Of a stretch of 53,545 nt of DNA, positions 47,806-53,545 are shown piece after piece. Positions within the stretch are counted from its first letter, which is position 1. Each line of letters begins with the position of its first letter. This DNA is from Mucilaginibacter psychrotolerans (lineage in GTDB: Bacteria > Bacteroidota > Bacteroidia > Sphingobacteriales > Sphingobacteriaceae): positions 1 through 53,545 of the forward strand of contig NZ_SOZE01000037.1 of assembly GCF_004519315.1 (NCBI RefSeq), read 5' to 3'. Made by a program: the position numbers and the translations under genes. A model generated the notes under the pieces. It had not been told where the DNA came from, searched no databases, and saw only the letters and a program-made list of their open reading frames with translations.

Positions 47806-50643
47806 ATGAAAATCACATTTACAGCACTATTCTTCTTTTGTATCTGCACATTTTCGGCCATGGCACAAAAAACGTACTCGGTGAAAGGCACCCTGCGCGA
47901 TTCTGTAGCCAACGTTGGGCTGTTCAACAGTTCGGTAAGCGTACTGAACGCCAAGGACTCTACGCTGCGCAAATTTATGCGGGCCAATAGTAGCGGCGCT
48001 TTCAACTTATCGGGCCTGGGCAAGGGCAGCTTTATCCTGTTGGTTACCTACCCAGACTATGCCGATTACGTTGAAAAATTCACGCTCGACTCGGTACATA
48101 CCGACCACAATTTCGGCAACATCAACATGGCCTTAAAATCGAGGTTATTGAAAGAAGTACTCATCAAAGGCACCGTAGCCGCCGTGAAAATAAAGGGCGA
48201 CACCACCGAATACAATGCCAAGGCATTCGTTATCCAGCCAAACTCTAAGGTAGAAGATTTACTTAAACAGCTCCCCGGCATACAGGTAGATAAGGATGGC
48301 AAGATAACCGCTCAAGGCCAAACGGTTAAAAAAGTATTGGTTGATGGCGAGGAGTTCTTCGGCGACGACCCAACTCTGGTAACCAAAAACATCCGCGGCG
48401 ATATGGTTGATAAGGTACAGCTGTACGATAAAACCAGCGACCAGGCCGCCTTTACCGGTATAGATGATGGCGATAAAACCAAAACTATCAACATCAAATT
48501 AAAGGAAGATAAAAAGAACGGCTACTTTGGCAAGATAGATGCGGGCGTAGGCACCGATGGTTTTTACCAGGGCCAGGCACTATTCAACAAATTCAAAGGC
48601 AAAAAGAAATTCTCGGCCTATGGCACCCTGGGCAACACCGGCAAAACCGGACTAGGCTGGGAAGATAACAATAAATTGGGCACCAGCGGTGGCGTTACGT
48701 TCGGCGACGATGGCGGTGCCTACTTCGATGGCAGCGGTAGCGATAACGGGCTTGACTCTTTCAGCGGAAACTACGAGGGTGATGGTATCCCGGTAGCGCG
48801 TACCGGCGGTGTACATTACGACGATAAATGGAAGGCCGATAAATATGGCCTTAACACCAATTATAAGATAGGTTCACTTTCTGTAGATGGCACGCGTAAC
48901 ACCATATCGCAGCAAAATCTACCTGGTAATAGCAACAGCAATACCAGCATCATTAATAGCGTAACCAACCAAACGTTCAACAATTACATGTTTAGGCAAA
49001 AGCTGGATGCTACTTATTCAGTGAGGTTGGATAGCACTGCCAACCTAAAATTCTCGGTAGACGGTACCCTTAAGAACAGTACTACCCGTACGGGCAACTT
49101 ATCTTCCAGCACGCGTGCTGATGGCAGTTTGCTGAATAAGAACGACCGCTCGGTTAATAACGATGTTGATCAACAGTTATTCAATGCTACGGTATTGTAC
49201 ACCAAGAAATTAAAGAAAAAGGGCCGCACGCTATCTGTAAACTTAAACGCCGGTTTTACCGATAACAAGGCAGACGGTTTCCTGAAATCGACATTGGGCC
49301 TATACGATGAGCAAAGCCAACTGGATAGCAGCCAGATAGTTGATCAACGAAAGATTGATAATACTAAGACCTCGAAATTCAACACCAACATTACTTATAC
49401 CGAACCATTCTCCAAGTATCTATCTATGATATTGAGCTATGGCATCAACTTCAACAACAGCGATGCCGACCGCCGTTCGTACGATCAATCGGCCCCGGGC
49501 AATTATAACCTGCTGAATGATTCGTTGAGCAATCATTACATCTTTAACCAGGTTGCTAACCAGGGTGGGCTTAACTTTAATTACAAAAAAGGCAAAAGCA
49601 CGCTAAGGTTCGGCACCAGCGTGGCTGATGTTACCTTTAACCAAAAAAACCAGATTTCGGGCTCTACGGCAAAGCGCAGCTTCCTTAACTGGAACCCTTC
49701 GGCCAATTATCAATACAAGATATCCACCTACGGGGGTATAAACGTCAATTATTACGGCAGCCAAACCCAGCCTACGCTCGATCAGTTGCAGCCCATCCGT
49801 GTAAACACCGACCCACTTAACGTGGTAATTGGTAACCCTGATCTGAAGCCTTCATTTACACACCGCCTTGGTTTGTGGTACAACATGTACAAAGTACTCA
49901 GCGAGCAATCGTTATGGATAAACGGTAGCTACAACTTTACTACTAACCCCATTGTAAACAACGTGGTAACCAATACTACTACTGGTAAAAGCACCATACA
50001 AGCCATAAACCTCAACAATCAGCGCCCATCTAATTACCGACTGAGCGCGGATATGGGCCGTAAAATAACCGCCCTGGGCATTAATCTTGGTGCGCGCCTA
50101 AGCACCAACGGTAATGTTTATTACAGCATGGTTACCACTGGCGATCAATTGAGTCAACTAAACCGCACCAAATCCAACAGCTACTCGGGGCAGCTATCAC
50201 TATCTAAATACAAAGAGAAAAAATTCCAGATATATATCAATGCCGGCCCGGATTACACGGTCGGTCAATCGTCGCTGCAGCCAGATCGTAATAATAACGG
50301 CCGCGGGTTCAATGCCGATTATTATCTAAGTGTTTACCTGCCCTTTAAATTGCAGGTAAGCAGCGATGGACAATACCAATACAGGGCGGCAACACAATCG
50401 TTCGATACCGATTTCCGCCAAACTATCATCAATGCGAGCATCACCAAATCGTTCTTTAAGGCCGAGAACCTGAAGTTGGTTTTAAGAGGAAACGATTTGC
50501 TTAACCAAAACTCAGGTTTTAGCCGCTCTGCATCAAGCAACCTCATTACGCAAACGCAAAACACCACCATAAAACGCTATTTCCTGCTATCCGTAGTATG
50601 GGATTTCAGCGGCATGAGCGGCGGCACACAACCAAAAAAATAA
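47806..50643 (+). CDS. Outer membrane beta-barrel receptor-like protein (OMP_b-brl_3 type)
   Basis: This 945-aa protein has a signal peptide (MKITFTALFFFCICTFSAMA). A carboxypeptidase-regulatory-like domain follows (YSVKGTLRDSVANVGLFNSS to about residue 105), then a plug-like segment (LLKQLPGIQVDKDGKITAQG, VKKVLVDGEEFFGDDPTLVT). The rest is a large barrel ending VVWDFSGMSGGTQPKK. The plug contains the GxxVDGEEFFGDD signature seen in this group of TonB-receptor relatives. Ligand unknown. It is followed 28 nt later by a GLPGLI protein, a pairing typical of Bacteroidota. Confidence 0.92.
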   Translation: MKITFTALFFFCICTFSAMAQKTYSVKGTLRDSVANVGLFNSSVSVLNAKDSTLRKFMRANSSGAFNLSGLGKGSFILLVTYPDYADYVEKFTLDSVHTDHNFGNINMALKSRLLKEVLIKGTVAAVKIKGDTTEYNAKAFVIQPNSKVEDLLKQLPGIQVDKDGKITAQGQTVKKVLVDGEEFFGDDPTLVTKNIRGDMVDKVQLYDKTSDQAAFTGIDDGDKTKTINIKLKEDKKNGYFGKIDAGVGTDGFYQGQALFNKFKGKKKFSAYGTLGNTGKTGLGWEDNNKLGTSGGVTFGDDGGAYFDGSGSDNGLDSFSGNYEGDGIPVARTGGVHYDDKWKADKYGLNTNYKIGSLSVDGTRNTISQQNLPGNSNSNTSIINSVTNQTFNNYMFRQKLDATYSVRLDSTANLKFSVDGTLKNSTTRTGNLSSSTRADGSLLNKNDRSVNNDVDQQLFNATVLYTKKLKKKGRTLSVNLNAGFTDNKADGFLKSTLGLYDEQSQLDSSQIVDQRKIDNTKTSKFNTNITYTEPFSKYLSMILSYGINFNNSDADRRSYDQSAPGNYNLLNDSLSNHYIFNQVANQGGLNFNYKKGKSTLRFGTSVADVTFNQKNQISGSTAKRSFLNWNPSANYQYKISTYGGINVNYYGSQTQPTLDQLQPIRVNTDPLNVVIGNPDLKPSFTHRLGLWYNMYKVLSEQSLWINGSYNFTTNPIVNNVVTNTTTGKSTIQAINLNNQRPSNYRLSADMGRKITALGINLGARLSTNGNVYYSMVTTGDQLSQLNRTKSNSYSGQLSLSKYKEKKFQIYINAGPDYTVGQSSLQPDRNNNGRGFNADYYLSVYLPFKLQVSSDGQYQYRAATQSFDTDFRQTIINASITKSFFKAENLKLVLRGNDLLNQNSGFSRSASSNLITQTQNTTIKRYFLLSVVWDFSGMSGGTQPKK

Positions 50644-50671
50644 GGCATTAAAATATCAAGATATCATCAAC

Positions 50672-51448
50672 ATGAAAAAGCACCTGTTTGTATTATTGGC
50701 CTGCCTGCTCAGTAGCGGCATGCTATCGGCACAGAACGCGCATTTTACCACGTCGGGCACCATAGAGTACGAGAAGAAAGTAAACATGTACGCGGTTATT
50801 AAAAAAGTAATCAATAAGGATAACGAAAGCTGGTACACCCCGGCGTTCGAATCGTACAAGAAGAACAACCCGCAGTTTATGACACTGCTGAGTAAAATGA
50901 CCTTCGGCAACAATAAAACGTTGTACACGCCCATTCAATCTGAAGAGCCACCCACCAACAGCTGGTTTAGTGATATGCCCCTTGCACAACAAATAAACAC
51001 CACCTATACCGATCTGAACACCAACGTAAGCATAACCAATAAGAAAGTTTTTGATGAAACCTTCCTGGTTAGGGATACCGCTCGTAAAATCAACTGGAAA
51101 ATAACCGACGAAACCCGCGAGATTGCCGGCTACACCTGCCGCCGCGCCAACGCCATCGTAATGGATTCTATTTATGTAGTAGCTTTCTATTCGGACGAGA
51201 TACCCGTATCGGGCGGCCCCGAATCATTCACCGGCCTGCCCGGCATGATATTGGGCCTTGCCTTGCCGCACGAGAACGTAACCTGGTTTGCCACCAAAGT
51301 AACCGATATGCCCGTAGCCGATGCAACTATAAAAGCACCCGCAAAAGGCAAACCTGTAGATTACAAAAGCCTGTTTAACACCCTAACCACAGTAATGAAA
51401 GACTGGGGCGAATACGGCAAGAAGTTCTTTAAGATATATCTGTTGTAG
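50672..51448 (+). CDS. GLPGLI family protein
   Basis: This 258-aa exported protein has a signal peptide (MKKHLFVLLACLLSSGMLSA) and the family motif ESFTGLPGMILGLALP (about residues 189-204). It also has the RREI-like core WKITDETREIAGYTCRRANA and VAFYSDEIPVSGGPE before the motif. Function of the GLPGLI family is not established. It is cotranscribed with the outer membrane barrel protein just upstream and ends at a strong terminator. Confidence 0.93.
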   Translation: MKKHLFVLLACLLSSGMLSAQNAHFTTSGTIEYEKKVNMYAVIKKVINKDNESWYTPAFESYKKNNPQFMTLLSKMTFGNNKTLYTPIQSEEPPTNSWFSDMPLAQQINTTYTDLNTNVSITNKKVFDETFLVRDTARKINWKITDETREIAGYTCRRANAIVMDSIYVVAFYSDEIPVSGGPESFTGLPGMILGLALPHENVTWFATKVTDMPVADATIKAPAKGKPVDYKSLFNTLTTVMKDWGEYGKKFFKIYLL

Positions 51449-51492
51449 TGCTTATAAGCAAGACGTAACAAAGGATTTGGCCGTATAATATC

Positions 51493-51527
51493 AACCGGCA
51501 GGATTAATTGAAAATCCTGCCGGTTTT
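51493..51527 (+). terminator. Terminator of the GLPGLI gene
   Basis: Perfect 13-bp stem AACCGGCAGGATT / AATCCTGCCGGTT with T-run. Confidence 0.9.
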
Positions 51528-51790
51528 TTGTTGTAGGATGGTTTGGAGACAGTCCCATCCGCTATTACAAGTGTTTTAACTTCTATGTCGCTTGAAAAGC
51601 AGCCGCCATGCGCACCTGTTAGCAACTCTAATTGCTTCGCCATTTGAACACATTATCTAATGACAAGCCCGAACCACAGGCGGTAGTTAAAGGGGTGCAT
51701 GTAAACAACAAAAGATTGTTTCTTTACATTGTTTTTTTTGATGTAGCCAGAATTGATATTTAATGAATACATGCTAACAGCCCTTACTCG
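51528..51790. other. Intergenic, nothing clear
   Basis: A GGATGG/CCATCC hairpin (about 51536-51560). No gene or RNA recognised. Confidence 0.35.
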
Positions 51791-53227
51791 TCATTTTACA
51801 TAAGCGGTAGCTGCTTTGCCCTCATTCACTTCAATATTTGCGTATGAAACCATATTTCCGGTGCCATCCTTTTTGTGAATGGCCGTATGTGCTATACCAT
51901 TGATATAAATAAGCACGTGGTTACAATAGAAAGTCGCGCGCCAGTTAACCGCCTTGTTTCCCTTGTTGATTAAAACACTTTTCTTTTTATTGATATGGCT
52001 GATGTCAATCAAGGTATTTAATACTGGCACATTATACAAAGCCGAACCGACATCTTTATGATTACGATAAAGCGTACTGATGCGGTTGTAACGCGCGTCT
52101 GCCGATATACCCATTAAACCTTCGGTGAAGCCTTTTATCACACCAAAAGAGACTTCTGGGTATTCTTTTCTTTCGGTACCAGGGTTGGTTAAATGGAGGA
52201 TATATTTATAGGCTTCGGCCGGGTAACCATTTTGGTACATAAGGTAAGGGAAGTACGAAAGGTTTTCGACGTTCCAGTCGTTTGCTAAAAGATGCTCCAA
52301 TGTTTTCTTCCGCCTTGCAGGGTTCTTTAGCGCATCAAACCACAGCAAAAAAGTCTCGCCCTCGGTTTTACCGAACACATTTTTATTGGAGTAATAAGTA
52401 TGATATAATGATGCACTATCGTCCCACCAATGCCCATCGAGTTGTTGTTGGTACGCCGTTGCCTTTTTTTGGTAAATAACAGCCTCTTTTTGCTTCCCGT
52501 TTACCTTTAATATTTCGGCATATGATAATAAACCGCGATAAATGGCCGCCAGGAGGTCTGCTCCCATTTTAATATCGGGCACCCCTTCAGAATAAGACGG
52601 TCCCCCCCTGCAGCGATGAAAAGCATCATTGATGTTAAAAGGCGTGGGAGCGTTGGGATGTGCAACCCTCGTTAATAACGAATCGGGCTGAAGCACCCAC
52701 TGCCTAATAAACTCATTTGCCGACCGGTCGTAAAAATGCCTAAATACCTTGTCTTTAATATAGGTTTTATCCCCTGTCCATAAATATAGGTTCCAGCAGG
52801 CCGTCATCACGTCGAAGTTAGCATTGAGGTTATACCAAAACTCATTATCGTTGCGATAGTCCTCTGGGGCAGGTTTCCCAAAATGGTTTATCTCCCAGTA
52901 GCTACACCAATCTTTGCTTTTCGAAATGTTCTTTGCAAACAGCGTAAGCATATTCTTGTTGGCATCCTGCAAACCAAGTACCTGCCCAGCTAAGGCCTGG
53001 TGCGAAACATCGCGCATACAAAATGCAAAGCGTGGTGGTAATGCCGATTCGTACCATGCCCCTACCGGATCTGTAGGTTTTCCAGTATAGCGCAGTGCCA
53101 TCGTTTTTGCATTACTAAATGCTGTTTGCAACGCAGCATCATCAGAGGTGAATGATAAACCTGTATTTTGGGCATAGGTATAATGATGCAAGCACGCGAG
53201 CACAAACAGTAAAATACTTTTTTTCAT
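51791..53227 (-). CDS. Exported six-hairpin-glycosidase-like protein
   Basis: The ATG at 53227 gives MKKSILLFVLACLHHYTYAQ, a signal peptide; a start five codons earlier is less good. The 478-aa product is rich in aromatic residues and has the (alpha/alpha)6 toroid pattern: PPRFAFCMRDVSHQALAGQV, EFWYNLNANFDVMTACWNLY, LWTGDKTYI, and WWDDSASLYHTY. This suggests a glycoside hydrolase fold of the six-hairpin superfamily. No specific GH family was recognised. A small C-terminal beta domain follows (about residues 400-478). It lies between the rRNA operon end and the GLPGLI gene. Confidence 0.65.
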   Translation of the reverse strand: MKKSILLFVLACLHHYTYAQNTGLSFTSDDAALQTAFSNAKTMALRYTGKPTDPVGAWYESALPPRFAFCMRDVSHQALAGQVLGLQDANKNMLTLFAKNISKSKDWCSYWEINHFGKPAPEDYRNDNEFWYNLNANFDVMTACWNLYLWTGDKTYIKDKVFRHFYDRSANEFIRQWVLQPDSLLTRVAHPNAPTPFNINDAFHRCRGGPSYSEGVPDIKMGADLLAAIYRGLLSYAEILKVNGKQKEAVIYQKKATAYQQQLDGHWWDDSASLYHTYYSNKNVFGKTEGETFLLWFDALKNPARRKKTLEHLLANDWNVENLSYFPYLMYQNGYPAEAYKYILHLTNPGTERKEYPEVSFGVIKGFTEGLMGISADARYNRISTLYRNHKDVGSALYNVPVLNTLIDISHINKKKSVLINKGNKAVNWRATFYCNHVLIYINGIAHTAIHKKDGTGNMVSYANIEVNEGKAATAYVK

Positions 53228-53375
53228 GAAATAAAAGTACATTATTATTTATAATACCCCGTATGCAGAAGATTTACAAAACAGAGTAAATATTGAATTA
53301 CCAAAAGCTGGGGGAGTGCTTGTTTAGGCGGCCGAGGCCTCAGGCGAGGGAGCTAAAAAAGCCCATAAACGAAGA

Positions 53376-53403
53376 AACCCCTTCATCGTTAGATGAAAGG
53401 GTT
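53376..53403 (-). terminator. Terminator of the rRNA operon
   Basis: Stem AACCCCTTCATC (53376-53387) / GATGAAAGGGTT (53392-53403), one mismatch, downstream of 5S on the minus strand. Confidence 0.75.
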
Positions 53404-53430
53404 CTTGTTAAGGCCATAGAGGCATTAAGA

Positions 53431-53541
<111 letters not shown>

Positions 53542-53545
53542 ATAT

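Overview
The window looks like chromosomal DNA of a Bacteroidota bacterium, most likely family Sphingobacteriaceae (Mucilaginibacter/Pedobacter type). This is inferred from gene content: GLPGLI and OMP_b-brl_3-type outer membrane proteins, DUF5606, DUF4286, an RprXY-type two-component system, a 5S rRNA of Bacteroidota type, A-rich leaders without Shine-Dalgarno sequences, and promoters fitting TTG-N19-TAnnTTTG. It is mostly housekeeping and accessory chromosome. I see no prophage, transposase, integrase or CRISPR array.

Layout. 1-7.4 kb: DUF3253 protein, a lipoprotein gene split by an in-frame stop, fabG, small secreted or unknown proteins, a Cys-rich CWC protein, an outer membrane beta-barrel, tatA (59 aa), DUF5606 and a cyclophilin. 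7.7-13.3 kb: GNAT acetyltransferase with a UbiD-family decarboxylase, a TauE/SafE permease and a serine beta-lactamase-like hydrolase. 13.3-17.8 kb: a frame-disrupted coiled-coil gene, a DUF6934-like two-gene cassette, sucD, a carboxypeptidase-regulatory-domain protein and a hexapeptide acetyltransferase. 17.9-24 kb: dctA, msrB and the class Ia ribonucleotide reductase pair nrdB-nrdA. 24.2-29.4 kb: a Tat-type Dabb protein, an orphan SUKH-3 immunity-like protein, a CDF metal exporter, rlmH, a membrane-anchored MutS-like ATPase and a vapBC module with a possible third small gene. 29.8-36.2 kb: an outer membrane receptor-like protein, acyltransferase 3, a CocE/NonD hydrolase and a methyltransferase. 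36.4-40.8 kb: a minus-strand unit made of an S9-peptidase-like lipoprotein, sensor kinase RprX and regulator RprY. 40.9-47.5 kb: TPR protein, DUF4286, rfbC, an unknown small protein and a four-gene unit (lipoprotein, polytopic membrane protein, NarL-type kinase, NarL-type regulator). 47.8-53.5 kb: an outer membrane barrel plus GLPGLI protein pair, a six-hairpin-glycosidase-like protein and the 5S gene that ends an rRNA operon entering from the right.

Three things stand out. First, the S9 prolyl-oligopeptidase homologue at 38887-40779 has lost both its nucleophile Ser (GGSxGG became GGGFGG) and its catalytic His, yet lies 5 nt upstream of rprX. This suggests a dead peptidase recruited as a sensory or accessory lipoprotein. 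Second, several unrelated repeat families begin exactly at, or within a few nt of, stop codons: GTAGAGACGCGATA palindromes after DUF3253, fabG and nrdA; a 48-bp GC-rich repeat that supplies the TGA stop of both dctA and msrB; 9-bp GTTARAARG inverted-array elements filling the gaps after the cyclophilin gene and rlmH; and a TCATTGGG array after the TPR gene. Third, two small operon-like cassettes (DUF6934 plus a 53-aa protein; vapBC plus a 45-aa ORF) look like candidate toxin-antitoxin-type or accessory modules. Family names are from memory; no database search was run.
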